Positions 15,209 through 23,961 of a DNA stretch of 26,690 bases are shown here, piece after piece (within the stretch, counting starts at the first letter, position 1; each line of letters opens with the position of its first letter). The position numbers and the translations under genes are program-made. The notes beneath the pieces are model-generated. The model was not told where the DNA came from, did no database searches, and worked only from the letters and a program-made list of their open reading frames with translations. Origin of the DNA: JANQLU01 sp964434955 (GTDB taxonomy: Bacteria; Planctomycetota; Planctomycetia; Pirellulales; Pirellulaceae); assembly GCA_964434955.1 (NCBI GenBank), contig CAYSXI010000059.1:1-26690 (forward strand), in the 5' to 3' direction.

Positions 15209-15781
15209 ATGGGACCAAGGGCACGCCAGGTCGTTTTCATTTTTCTCCTGCTAATGTTCTGTTGGTTCCTGATGATGGCGTTTCACGAGCTCGGCCACGT
15301 TGTCGGTGCCTGGTCGACCGGTGGGCAGGTCAGAAAGCTGGTCCTGAATCCGCTGACGATATCGAGGACGGAGGTTGACCCAAACCCGCGGCCCGGGACC
15401 GTCGTTTGGATGGGGCCAATTCTTGGATCCATCCTGCCAGCCTTCATTTCCGCCGTGGTCCCACGAAAAATCGTTGCACTGAAGAAGACCTGCAATTTCT
15501 TCGCAGGATTTTGTTTGATCGCCAACGGAGCCTACATTTCGTTCGGCGTGATCGACGAAGTTGGCGACTGTCGCCAGATGCTCAAGACCGGGTCGCCGAC
15601 ATGGCTGTTGGTTCTATTCGGTTTGCTGTCAATTCCCACAGGCTTGTGGCTCTGGCATCGCCTCGGCTCCGTAAAAGAGTTTCTGCGAGACCCAACCGCG
15701 ATTCCCGATTTCCTGACCTGGACGATCGGCGTTCTCCTTGCCTTGTACCTGGTGGCAGCTTTTGCCTTTTCACCTGTCTAG
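15209..15781 (+). CDS. Small M50-like membrane metalloprotease homologue
   Basis: A 190-residue hydrophobic protein with a zinc-metalloprotease motif in its first membrane segment: F-H-E-L-G-H at 25-30 (His26, Glu27, His30). This placement inside a transmembrane helix is that of site-2-protease-like M50 peptidases. Further hydrophobic segments lie at about 64-84, 94-115, 131-150 and 168-187. A possible third zinc ligand is Asp116 or Asp120 in I-D-E-V-G-D; the usual D-G or L-D-G-G motif is not evident. GGAG at 15200-15203 lies five bases before the ATG and supports this start. No PDZ domain is present, so it is at the short end for the family. The substrate is unknown. Confidence 0.72.
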   Translation: MGPRARQVVFIFLLLMFCWFLMMAFHELGHVVGAWSTGGQVRKLVLNPLTISRTEVDPNPRPGTVVWMGPILGSILPAFISAVVPRKIVALKKTCNFFAGFCLIANGAYISFGVIDEVGDCRQMLKTGSPTWLLVLFGLLSIPTGLWLWHRLGSVKEFLRDPTAIPDFLTWTIGVLLALYLVAAFAFSPV

Positions 15782-15851
15782 CATCAGGCAGGATGTTGAT
15801 AACTGCCAAGCTTTGGGAGAGTGACTGGCGGTTGGATGTGTTAACAAAGAA

Positions 15852-16004
15852 GCCGCAAAGTGGAAATGCGATTGACGGGGGCAGTCGCACCGCCCTGCTC
15901 TCCACTCTGCGGCATTGGGATCCTTTGCCGGGTCCATGAATCCCCGAGTCGAGCATTCAACAATGCGTCGAAACGGATCATTCGAGCCCAGTCCCCGGCA
16001 AAGG
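15852..16004. other. Structured convergent intergenic region with two inverted repeats
   Basis: The 279 bases between the metalloprotease-like gene and the convergent lysine-rich gene contain no credible gene. Positions 15852-15864 pair with 15901-15913 (12 of 13), and a smaller seven-pair stem starting GCGATTG nests inside. Positions 15922-15932 pair exactly with 15994-16004 (11 of 11), with a GCATT-CAAC-AATGC stem nested inside. The region could serve as a two-way transcription end, or hold a small structured RNA. There is no strong T-tract after either stem. Confidence 0.55.
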
Positions 16005-16060
16005 TGATTCGAACGTTCTAGAACTTTCGCAAGCCAAACAGTCGAATCGACCAATTTCGA

Positions 16061-16600
16061 TTACTTGGACAAATTACCTTTCCCATTCCGCAATTTGTCC
16101 AGGGTTTTGATTTGTGTTTTTGTCAAAACAGAGCGATTCTCCGCGTCCAAGTCCGATCGCGCTTTTTCCAAATCGGCTCTAAGTTTTTTGAGCTTGGCCG
16201 CATGCCTGGATTGGACCGCATAGACTTCTTTGCGTTGTTTTTCTGAGAGGTCCAGTTTGGCGAAGTGACGCGGCAAACGTTGAGCCGATTTGGATTTCGA
16301 TTTGGCCTTTGAAATCCTTGCCCTGGATTTCTCTTTTTCCTGTTTCTCCATTCGTACGGCTCGATCCGACTTGGCGCCAGTCGATTTTGATCGACCGGTA
16401 TTTGATCGGGTGGTTTTATTTGTCTTCTTCGAAGTCGACTTGGGTGGCGATTTCTTTTCGGAATTGGCAACTTTCGTCGTCTTGGATTTGGTTGCCGTTT
16501 TCTTTTGGGCTGCCAGGCTTGAATCCGTCCCACCAAGCGAAAGAAGGGCGTTCATCAAGAGCGAACAAACAAATAGCGCGGCTGCATTTCGAAAACCCAT
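16061..16600 (-). CDS. Lysine-rich exported protein
   Basis: A 179-residue protein with a signal peptide (residues 1-31, hydrophobic core L-F-V-C-S-L-L-M-N-A-L-L). Residues about 32-105 are a low-complexity Lys/Ser/Thr stretch, strongly basic. The C-terminal part (about 108-175) is a helical region with D-L-S-E-K-Q-R-K-E-V and L-T-K-T-Q-I-K-T-L, which recalls the LTxxQ motif of Spy/CpxP-like periplasmic proteins. This likeness is weak. The basic tract may bind cell-wall or nucleic-acid polyanions. It is probably monocistronic, converging on the metalloprotease-like gene. Confidence 0.72.
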   Translation of the reverse strand: MGFRNAAALFVCSLLMNALLSLGGTDSSLAAQKKTATKSKTTKVANSEKKSPPKSTSKKTNKTTRSNTGRSKSTGAKSDRAVRMEKQEKEKSRARISKAKSKSKSAQRLPRHFAKLDLSEKQRKEVYAVQSRHAAKLKKLRADLEKARSDLDAENRSVLTKTQIKTLDKLRNGKGNLSK

Positions 16601-17058
16601 TTCTGCTTCTCCTTCAAGAATGTTGAGTAAGTTCTGATCCGCCGGAAGGGTGGGCCCGCTGTCGGGAGAAACAGCGGGGAGTGCCCATTCCCAACGGAGT
16701 TTTTCGTCATGCCGTCACGACCAAGGTCTCGTTCGCGGCGACATGGATGGCAATCTAGACCAATTCAAAAACGCCGTTTTGCCTCATTTCCCCAAAAGGG
16801 TCTCCAAACAGTTCCGATGCCGCAAATAGGTCCCTGCCGATCCCTATTTGCTTCCCCTTTCCTCGACTCCGAATCGAGTTTCTTGTCCCCAACCAATGGC
16901 CCGCTTGTGATGCCAGATTTTGGTCGAGTACGAGGAAACGTCGGAAAAACAGCCAATTCCCCGCTAAAAAGCCGCAAAAAAGAATTTGAAGAAAAGCTGT
17001 AACAAAGTCACACGGATTTCGCTTCGAACTTTGGATCTATCCGGAGAAAGTGAGAGAG
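16601..17058. other. Divergent intergenic region with hairpins
   Basis: About 460 bases between the divergent starts of the lysine-rich protein and the long coiled-coil protein. No convincing gene: a 97-codon frame at 16709-17002 is Arg/Ser/Pro-rich with no family look. Exact inverted repeats are CCCGCTGT/ACAGCGGG (16655-16662 and 16671-16678), a nine-base pair at 16822-16830 with 16843-16851, and CTCGA/TCGAG near 16861-16877. Both promoters must lie here and the hairpins may be in the leaders. Confidence 0.5.
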
Positions 17059-19710
17059 ATGAAAAATACGACGATTCAAATCTGTGTAATCATCGCGACA
17101 TGGCTCGCGTCCGCTTACCTGTCGCCGGCATCGGCGTCAAATGACAATGACCTGTTCAAACGCTTCGAGCGGGCGGCGGCGGAATCGGAGTTGAGGCTCG
17201 AGCAGTTCAAAGAATTTAAGGATACTCCCCTGGAATCGGTCGTCCTGAGTTCCGCTTCGGTTCAGGCAGATACCGTCACTGGCACCATTCCCTTTGGTCA
17301 ATCGAAAGTCGACGCCTGTCTCATTCGTGCCGACAACCAGAAGCTGGATGCCTGGCTGCTCGCCGTGAAACTGGAAAGCATCAACGTAAGCGACTTGATT
17401 CCGGGGCCAAAGAGCGCCGCGAACGGTATTCTGATCGAGAATCCCGTGATCGTTTTTGCGACTTCCAGTTACACAATTGCGAATCGAGTCGATCAGGCAG
17501 GAGCCGGAACATTCTTCAAGTCGTTCTTGGGCTCCGATGACGAAGTGCTGAAAATCGAGCGCGGAATCAACCTGTTGGCAAACGCTCGCGTCGATGCTGA
17601 TTCGGACCTGGGTCGAAAGATGAAGCTCGCAAAAATCGACATTCCAAAATTGGTGATGCAGGGAATTCTTCTCAAGGATTTCTCGGCCGATGCTATTGAA
17701 CAAGCTAAAGCAAAAGGTGCTCTGGTCAGCAAAACCATGAAGGATCTCGAACTTCGCGCACGGATACCAGGTTTCAAAATCGAAGCATTGCCAGCGAACT
17801 GCGCAAGCGGCCAGGCCAGTCTCGTCTTGACCGGCAAGCCAAGCGTCGGAATCCAATTCGATATGTCATTGGACTCCGACGGAGTTCGTCGCGAGTTCGA
17901 ATGTCAGTTGCAGCTTGTAAAAACCAAGACGGGCACAAAACTTGCCGTTGCCGGGAAAGCAAAAGGCGACCAGCTTTGGGAAAACGCCATGGGAATCAAG
18001 GGCGTTGACCTGAACTCCATCGAGCTGGAACTTGCAATGGACAGCCAGCAGAAGGCGTCATTCGAAATCAAAGCCGCAATGAAGCTTGGCAATCGTTCCG
18101 CCAAGGTCTTGGGAGGAGCCGAGTTTCACTCGGTATCGGGAGCACCGATTCGCAGCTACTTCAAAGGTGAACTCGACTGTCTAAGTCGCGATGATTTGTT
18201 GGCAATCGCCAACCGAGCCGCCAGCAAGTTGAATGCCGGAACGATACGCGCCGAGTCGATTCCCGATTTCGAGCTTCGCAATCTGAAGTTCGTGTTCGCA
18301 CCCCTCGGAGGCTCCGAAGAGTTGGGGATTGAGGCCGGATACATCCTCAAGGGTGACATGTTTGTTGACGGGGCGAAATTCGCGTTTGTCGACGTACAGA
18401 TTGATCAATCGACGAGTTCCCGCGTGGTCAAAGCCAAAGGCGAAATTCGCCGATTGGTTCTTGGAGACCTGGAAATTGAGGACGCGCGGATCGACATGCA
18501 TCTGTCTGAGTCGGATTCATATTACTTTCTCCGCGGAAAAATTCGGGTCTTCGAAAGTGCCCAGAACGTAGAGATTCGGGTTACCGATCGGGCGATGGCT
18601 ATCAAAATGAATGGGCAGCTGGCCGGCAAATACGAAACGAAACTGGTCTACTCCGCCAAGAGCGGGAGCCGACCGAAATGGCAAGTTGCAGGCACGATCG
18701 AAGGCGATCTGGACGTTGAACTTGGTGCCAACCTTACGAAGTCGGTTTCCGAGTGGGCTGATGCGACCTCGAACAGCGCAAAACGAATCGACGCCGAACT
18801 TGAGCGGCTTGAACGTTCTGTCAAAGATCTTCAACGCGAAATCAATGCCGCCCGTCAGGACGTCCGTGAGACACGACAACGTCGGCAGAATCGTTTGGCC
18901 GCAGCAACTCGAAGCGTCGCCGTGGCAAATCAAAAAGTTGTTTCCTTGCGACAGCAAGTTGCCAGTGAACGCTCGCGTCAACTTACCGGGTTCAAGTCAA
19001 GTTTGGACAGCGCAAGTCGAGCGTTGCGACCGCTTCGTTCCAACAAAGATTCCAAGTATCGCGCCTACTCAAAAGCCAAGCGAGCTTACGAGAAGGCAAA
19101 GAAACCGATCGACAGAGCCAAGAAAAAGGCCAAGATGCTCGCGGCTCTGGCCAAGTACAAGACCAGTAAGTCGAAGTACGACGTCGCGAAAAAAGCTTAC
19201 GACAAGGCAAAGAAGGCCTATGACGATGCCGCCCGCGAAATCAACCGCGTTCCCGTCGATGCCGATCCGAGAATTGTCGCGGCGAAAGCAAAACTTCGCG
19301 CTGCCAGTGTCAGTCTCCAAGCGGCGAAGGAAGCGGTTGAGCTGGCAGAGCGAGTGCCCGTTGACGCCACCCCCAAGGTTCGCGCCCTGATCGAAACGCA
19401 GAAAGGGCTCACCAAACAGCTAGATCGAATGCGTCAGAAGCTTCGCGAATTGGGCGACGTCGCTCAACGAGCTTCGAGGCTCAGCGAGTGGCAAAAGAAA
19501 AATGGAGCCCTGGTCGTCATTCAGAAAGTTCATTTTGATTCAGCTTTGACGGTCGTCGAGGGCGCGGGCAAGCTCAAGCTCATGGTGGACGCGAAAGTCG
19601 CCGGCGAACAAAAGCAGGTCGTTGTCTCGATCGACTCAAGTTCGTTGACTCGGGAGAATCTCGTCCAGTTGATTCAGCGGGAGCTTCGCGAAAAGCTGCT
19701 TTCGACTTGA
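17059..19710 (+). CDS. Large exported coiled-coil protein, unknown
   Basis: The ATG at 17059 gives 883 residues; a GTG three codons upstream (17050) is an alternative. A signal peptide is clear (about 1-27, core I-C-V-I-I-A-T-W-L-A). Residues about 30-560 are rich in alternating hydrophobic strands with repeated phrases, as in large beta-sheet or AsmA-like envelope proteins, though no family is recognised. Residues about 575-820 are a long, highly charged coiled coil rich in Lys, Arg, Ala and Gln. It includes A-K-R-A-Y-E-K-A-K-K-like repeats and a duplicated V-P-V-D-A-(D/T)-P element (about 731 and 771). A short strand-rich domain ends the protein. It is expected in the periplasm or on the surface. 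It is followed by a strong terminator, so it appears monocistronic. Confidence 0.78.
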   Translation: MKNTTIQICVIIATWLASAYLSPASASNDNDLFKRFERAAAESELRLEQFKEFKDTPLESVVLSSASVQADTVTGTIPFGQSKVDACLIRADNQKLDAWLLAVKLESINVSDLIPGPKSAANGILIENPVIVFATSSYTIANRVDQAGAGTFFKSFLGSDDEVLKIERGINLLANARVDADSDLGRKMKLAKIDIPKLVMQGILLKDFSADAIEQAKAKGALVSKTMKDLELRARIPGFKIEALPANCASGQASLVLTGKPSVGIQFDMSLDSDGVRREFECQLQLVKTKTGTKLAVAGKAKGDQLWENAMGIKGVDLNSIELELAMDSQQKASFEIKAAMKLGNRSAKVLGGAEFHSVSGAPIRSYFKGELDCLSRDDLLAIANRAASKLNAGTIRAESIPDFELRNLKFVFAPLGGSEELGIEAGYILKGDMFVDGAKFAFVDVQIDQSTSSRVVKAKGEIRRLVLGDLEIEDARIDMHLSESDSYYFLRGKIRVFESAQNVEIRVTDRAMAIKMNGQLAGKYETKLVYSAKSGSRPKWQVAGTIEGDLDVELGANLTKSVSEWADATSNSAKRIDAELERLERSVKDLQREINAARQDVRETRQRRQNRLAAATRSVAVANQKVVSLRQQVASERSRQLTGFKSSLDSASRALRPLRSNKDSKYRAYSKAKRAYEKAKKPIDRAKKKAKMLAALAKYKTSKSKYDVAKKAYDKAKKAYDDAAREINRVPVDADPRIVAAKAKLRAASVSLQAAKEAVELAERVPVDATPKVRALIETQKGLTKQLDRMRQKLRELGDVAQRASRLSEWQKKNGALVVIQKVHFDSALTVVEGAGKLKLMVDAKVAGEQKQVVVSIDSSSLTRENLVQLIQRELREKLLST

Positions 19711-19780
19711 TACCAAACCAGGCCTGAGTTCGGCGATTGGCCAAAGGGCGTTCTTTCGAGTATCCCAGCCTTCCCAGGGA

Positions 19781-19826
19781 GCACGAACTTAGCGCGGTGG
19801 ATGCGCGAGTTCGTGCTTTCTTTTTT
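19781..19826 (+). terminator. Intrinsic terminator after the coiled-coil gene
   Basis: GCACGAACT at 19781-19789 pairs exactly with AGTTCGTGC at 19808-19816. An inner CGCG/CGCG stem extends it after a three-base bulge. It is followed at once by TTTCTTTTTT (19817-19826). It lies 71 bases after the stop of the long coiled-coil gene and reads as a standard Rho-independent terminator. Confidence 0.85.
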
Positions 19827-20174
19827 GCGCGTTCTGATGACGGAATCAACTTGGCGCGAACCTGCGGCCCGTCCAGCTGTCGCATAAGGAACGTCATTGT
19901 TCCGATTCTGGTCGGTGAAAGGATGCCTGCCATCGGCGAGCGGATCCTGATTCAAGAAAGTGTTGGCGCCAGGAGACGATCGCTGGGACTTCAATCGAAA
20001 ACGATGGTTCCTCAATTCGGGAGGCACTTATGAAAACCTTATCAAGTATTGAAACCACATGGGTGGTCAGTTGAATTGCGCGACCTGATCAAGGTCGAGT
20101 GCATTCTTTTCTTTTTTGAGTTTTCAAGTTGTGCGCGCAACGATTTTGCCGCTAACCAATCTCTTGCGCTACCG
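19827..20174 (+). other. Non-coding region before the PcfJ-like gene
   Basis: About 350 bases without a convincing gene. A short frame from 19737 to 20033 has no protein-like features and runs through the terminator. A perfect small palindrome, ACCAC-ATGG-GTGGT, lies at 20054-20067 and could be an operator or a small hairpin in the leader of the PcfJ-like gene. Nothing else was recognised. Confidence 0.4.
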
Positions 20175-21407
20175 ATGCGCGCCTTCCCAATTCGCATGAA
20201 CAAACTTCAACGCAAACATTCATTCTACCGGTACGTTGATCGTCAAATTCGCCGCTTCCATTGGCCGATGCAAATCAGCAATGGTGCCTATTGGAGGCTC
20301 GTTAACGTGATGCGATCGCGTTCCACGATTCTGTCCTTTCCCGCAAACGGGCGACGTTGGGATCCGTGGGCGATCACGGCCAGCGTTCGCGCCGCGGTTC
20401 GGATGGCGGGTCGCCAGGGCATCTGGGTACGACAGCCAGAGACCTGGACCCCGAGCGGGGCGAACGCTTCGCTGCAATTTCGCTCGCTGGTCACCCATCT
20501 ATTCGAAACCTATCCGATCCCGAATTCGATCAAGAGAATCTGGACCCAAGACTACATACCGACCTGGCAAATGGGACTGTTTCTCCAGTTGTCGGCCGGC
20601 AAAAGTATTCGCAAGATTCCTTTGCCGATGTCCTTTGAAGTCAACAAGAATGTTGCCGGGTGGTTCATGCAATGCCCGGACGATTTGGGCCTCTCGGAGT
20701 CATTTCGTTGGGCACAAGTTCGCGCGGAGTGCGGTGATGAGAAACTGGCGAGAATCTTATCAACAAGGACGATTTTGAGTTCGATGAGAAACGATGAGCG
20801 TTTCTGGCAATCTGTGATCCGGTTCCTCATCAAGCATCAACCGATTTCGGAGGAAGAAACGATTTCGATCGTCGACTTTCTTGATCAACAAAAATTTCAG
20901 CCCGGATGTCGAGTCTTTGGGCCGGATGCCGGCCAAGAACCGCTTCAGCCAGACTTTTCTATTAACGGGAGAAGCCTGATGTCACTGCGTCGTTTGATGG
21001 CAAACTGGCGGGAACAGATTGTGATTCGATTTCCCCCGGACATCCCAAAACATGTCCGCTGGGAACCGACGAATATTGAACCCTTGCGTTGTCGTGATGG
21101 CGAAAAAGTCTGGTTGATTGAAGAGATCTTGACCGGCAAGGATCTGCGTATTGAAGGACATGCGATGCAACATTGTGTGGCCGACTACGAATCGGATTGT
21201 GTCGATCGAAGTACATCGATCTGGTCGATGAAATCATTGCTCCATCGCAGATGGAAGCGAGAAGCCACGATCGAATTGATCCCTGGGGACCGTCGTGTGA
21301 TCCAGGCCCGAGCGCGATGCAACGCGAGCCCGTCGCGAAAAGCGCTTCGAATGCTCCAGCAATGGGCTGAGAATTCGGGTTTAAAACTCGAGCTGGAAGA
21401 AGAATAG
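20175..21407 (+). CDS. PcfJ-like protein
   Basis: The ATG at 20175 gives 410 residues; 20196 (ATG) and 20049 (TTG) are alternatives, and none has a good ribosome binding site. The C-terminal part carries the signature of the PcfJ-like family: E-G-H-A-M-Q-H-C-V-A-D-Y at about 327-338, followed by a Cys and an S-I-W-S-M strand, then E-A-T-I-E-L and a basic end. The N-terminal 250 residues are helical and Arg/Trp-rich with no other motif. PcfJ was named on a conjugative plasmid, but family members are widespread on chromosomes and their biochemical function is not established. The conserved His/Cys core suggests metal binding or catalysis. Terminators on both sides make this a single-gene unit. 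Confidence 0.75.
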   Translation: MRAFPIRMNKLQRKHSFYRYVDRQIRRFHWPMQISNGAYWRLVNVMRSRSTILSFPANGRRWDPWAITASVRAAVRMAGRQGIWVRQPETWTPSGANASLQFRSLVTHLFETYPIPNSIKRIWTQDYIPTWQMGLFLQLSAGKSIRKIPLPMSFEVNKNVAGWFMQCPDDLGLSESFRWAQVRAECGDEKLARILSTRTILSSMRNDERFWQSVIRFLIKHQPISEEETISIVDFLDQQKFQPGCRVFGPDAGQEPLQPDFSINGRSLMSLRRLMANWREQIVIRFPPDIPKHVRWEPTNIEPLRCRDGEKVWLIEEILTGKDLRIEGHAMQHCVADYESDCVDRSTSIWSMKSLLHRRWKREATIELIPGDRRVIQARARCNASPSRKALRMLQQWAENSGLKLELEEE

Positions 21408-21426
21408 ACGCTCGAAGAGTAGCGGG

Positions 21427-21458
21427 AACTTTGGGTCATCGCATGGCCCAAAGTTTTT
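21427..21458 (+). terminator. Intrinsic terminator after the PcfJ-like gene
   Basis: AACTTTGGG at 21427-21435 pairs exactly with CCCAAAGTT at 21447-21455. The stem continues inward (T-G wobble, C-G, A-T, T-A) to a three-base CGC loop, for 13 pairs in all. The T-run (21454-21458) closes it. It lies 20 bases after the stop codon. Confidence 0.9.
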
Positions 21459-21625
21459 CCAAGGTCTACCGGACATTGACTGACGCGCGAGCAGGTGTTT
21501 TTTCGAAGCCACAAGGTTCAGAAGATTCGATAAGATGCATAATCGCGTTCCGGCGCAATGCTCTTTGGCGAGCGCATTGAGTGGGGGTTGAGTTCAGAAA
21601 AGCAAAGATTCTGTGAGCTTCGTTG

Positions 21626-22816
21626 ATGAACAAATCAATCAAAATCATTGGCGTAATACTGGCGATCGTGGTAGGAATCTGCGCAATCATCTACTGGACG
21701 CAATCGGAAAAGTCCAAGCTGGAAAAGAAAATCCAGGCCCGCTCGCTCGCGCTGGCTTGTCATGAGTTCTATCTCCAGAATGATCGACTGCCAAAAAACA
21801 AGAGCGAGCTCATTCAGTTCGTTCAAGTGGCGTATGAGGAAGCTGCAGGTTCCGAGTTGGCTCGTCTACTGGACGAAGGTGAGTTCATCTACTTGGATCA
21901 CCACGACGATTTCATCGAAGGCGACACCAACGCGGCGGTCCTGATATACCACCGGGATTGCCCGGTCAAAGGGGGAGTCGTTGCTTTTCAGTCGGTGCTC
22001 GTCGAGACGGTTTCCGCCGACGAGTTCAAGAAGTCGATCGCATTCACCAAAGGCTCCGTCAACAAAGCGGAAATCGCCCGCAAGCAAGCTGCCGAAAAAC
22101 AGAAACAGCTCGACAAGGATCCTCGCTATCAAGCCATCCTCCGAGCGTTGGAAGATTCCGACCGAGACTCGTACGAATATCGCGTGCTCTTGAAACTTAA
22201 GGAGCTTGCCAGCGATTCCGAAGATTTCGTTTTGCGGCTACCGGAAGTTGGGAGTGCCCGATACACCGGTTTGCCGAAACAGATCGAGTTGTTTGAAAAG
22301 CAAATCAAAGCGGTGACCTTCGCCGAATTTCCGACTGCAGGTTTTCCGCAGGAGCTTCTCGTCTTGAAAGAACTACAGGGATTGGAGTTCATCAACTGCA
22401 ACCTGAGTCGGCTTCCTGACGAAATCGAACAGTTTTCAAAATTGGAAGTGTTGGTCGCCGAAGGCAACGAACTTCGTGGGTTTCCCGAGGTTGTACTGAA
22501 GCTTCCGAGACTCAGGATTCTGCGTTTGGGATCGAACCCGTTTGCCGAGGTTCCTGCCGACATCAAGAAGCTTGAAAACTTGACGTATCTCGATTTCGAT
22601 ATGTGCTACGATTTGACCGGGCTGCCAGAGGAACTGGCAGAATTGGGAAAGCTCAACCAGTTGCGGCTTTGGCAGTGTCAAGTTTCTGACGACGACCTTC
22701 CGACGATTCTGAAGTTGAAAAAGCTTCGAGAATTGGAAATCGGTGGCACCCAGCTTTCGAAAGAGGCGATCGCCAAGATAAAAAAGCAACTGCCCGATTG
22801 CGACGTCGCCGACTAG
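21626..22816 (+). CDS. Membrane-anchored leucine-rich-repeat protein
   Basis: The ATG at 21626 gives 396 residues; it is directly preceded by an in-frame TTG. One N-terminal transmembrane helix (about 6-24) is followed by a charged helix and a domain of about 130 residues with F-Y-L-Q-N-D-R-L-P-K-N-K-S-E-L, which recalls the post-helix part of pilin-like proteins but without a prepilin cleavage site. Residues about 225-390 hold about six leucine-rich repeats, for example L-E-F-I-N-C-N-L-S-R-L-P, L-E-V-L-V-A-E-G-N-E-L and L-R-I-L-R-L-G-S-N-P-F. These would form a binding surface for proteins. Planctomycetes have many such LRR proteins. It is separate from the previous gene because of the terminator at 21427. 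Confidence 0.82.
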   Translation: MNKSIKIIGVILAIVVGICAIIYWTQSEKSKLEKKIQARSLALACHEFYLQNDRLPKNKSELIQFVQVAYEEAAGSELARLLDEGEFIYLDHHDDFIEGDTNAAVLIYHRDCPVKGGVVAFQSVLVETVSADEFKKSIAFTKGSVNKAEIARKQAAEKQKQLDKDPRYQAILRALEDSDRDSYEYRVLLKLKELASDSEDFVLRLPEVGSARYTGLPKQIELFEKQIKAVTFAEFPTAGFPQELLVLKELQGLEFINCNLSRLPDEIEQFSKLEVLVAEGNELRGFPEVVLKLPRLRILRLGSNPFAEVPADIKKLENLTYLDFDMCYDLTGLPEELAELGKLNQLRLWQCQVSDDDLPTILKLKKLRELEIGGTQLSKEAIAKIKKQLPDCDVAD

Positions 22817-22869
22817 CGCGGGGAAGCGCTGACCAGCACGGGCATTCAGGACCGCTCAATACATCCGGG

Positions 22870-23961
22870 CTAACGCCCCAACAGCTTGGAAAACCATGAT
22901 TTTCGCGGTTTCGGCTTACTCGGTCTCATCATTTCCTCAAGTGAGCTGGGGCACTCTCGCTCCCCTTTTGCCACTTGGCTCACGATCATCTGAATGTTGT
23001 GGTTAACCGAATCACCTGGCTCAAGCTTTAAAGCGTGTTGGATCGTCGTTTGAGCGGCTGCAACATCACCGCTGACCAACTGGATAACGGACAAGTTTCC
23101 TAGCAGTTCAACGTCGTCGGGCGTGATCGTTACAGCCCTGGTGGCTGCATCAAGTGCTTCCGCCAAATCATTGTTTGAGAGGCAGATTCCAGCGAATTCC
23201 TTGAGCATCATGGTGTCGTCAGGTTCGTGAGACAGGGCCCGCGTCATGTGTTGTTTGGCTTTGTCGGATTCATCGATAGCAAACCATGCCATTCCCAGCG
23301 CTAAGGCGACTTTGGGTACGTCCGGAAACTTTGCAGCGAGCGATTGAAGACTTTCAATCGACTCCCGAATGCTGATTGCTTCCTCGCCTTGTTTCGGAGC
23401 CGCTCCAGGCTCTCGGCGAAAATTCCAGACAACTTCGAAAGCCTTGGAGAATATTTCTTGAGGATTCTCAGTTTCACGGGCATGGTAGACCAGTTTTCCG
23501 GTCGCCTTTTCACGGTAGGTATCGATGCTTCCCTTCCGCTCGACAAAATCGAACTTCTCGGCAAATTCCTCGGCGCTGTGATGCTGGATCGCATCGGGAT
23601 CGTGGTCCTTCGCGGCCGCAATCACCGTCCGAGAATCTGATCCGCGGATCGTGGCAATCAATCGCTGATCGTATTCAAAAAGGATTAGCCATTCGCAAGG
23701 AGGTTCAATGGACTGATCGTGAGCATGAACCGTTACGAAATCGGGCGAAGCTGCCGAACGACTCAGGCCGCGGATTTCCAGATCTTTCGCGAACTCTTCC
23801 GCGTCAATTGGCGACATGAAACTGGCCTGAGAGAGACGGTCGTCCTGATAACTCATTTGATTTGGTGCAATCGATTCGAAATTCGCTGATCCGCCTTCAA
23901 GGCAGCGGTCTAATGCATCATTTCGAATCACAATCGAGGTGCATTGGATTTGGACTGGCAT
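22870..23961 (-). CDS. TPR-repeat protein coupled to a sulfatase gene
   Basis: A 363-residue protein without a signal peptide. The N-terminal 170 residues form an unrecognised domain (note F-V-T-V-H-A-H-D and L-I-L-F-E-Y-D). Residues about 205-335 have tetratricopeptide repeat character, for example A-L-G-M-A-W-F-A-I-D-E-S-D-K-A and N-N-D-L-A-E-A-L-D-A-A-T-R-A-V, which normally bind protein partners. The tail is basic (K-P-K-P-R-K-S-W-F-S-K-L-L-G-R). Its ATG overlaps the stop of the sulfatase gene by one base (TGATG), suggesting coupled translation. The functional link may be accidental, because the sulfatase is exported and this protein appears cytoplasmic. Confidence 0.8.
   Translation of the reverse strand: MPVQIQCTSIVIRNDALDRCLEGGSANFESIAPNQMSYQDDRLSQASFMSPIDAEEFAKDLEIRGLSRSAASPDFVTVHAHDQSIEPPCEWLILFEYDQRLIATIRGSDSRTVIAAAKDHDPDAIQHHSAEEFAEKFDFVERKGSIDTYREKATGKLVYHARETENPQEIFSKAFEVVWNFRREPGAAPKQGEEAISIRESIESLQSLAAKFPDVPKVALALGMAWFAIDESDKAKQHMTRALSHEPDDTMMLKEFAGICLSNNDLAEALDAATRAVTITPDDVELLGNLSVIQLVSGDVAAAQTTIQHALKLEPGDSVNHNIQMIVSQVAKGERECPSSLEEMMRPSKPKPRKSWFSKLLGR

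Noticed and set aside
15770..16054. 94-codon minus-strand frame
   Set aside because: It covers the inverted-repeat region and has no coding pattern or ribosome binding site.
16709..17002. 97-codon frame in the divergent intergenic region
   Set aside because: The composition is Arg/Ser/Pro-rich without order, it runs through a hairpin, and there is no family resemblance.
19737..20033. 98-codon frame after the coiled-coil gene
   Set aside because: It reads through a strong intrinsic terminator and has no protein-like features.
20175..21407. PcfJ-like gene as a sign of a conjugative element
   Set aside because: No relaxase, coupling protein, integrase, attachment-site repeat or base-composition break was seen nearby. 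Chromosomal PcfJ-like genes are common.
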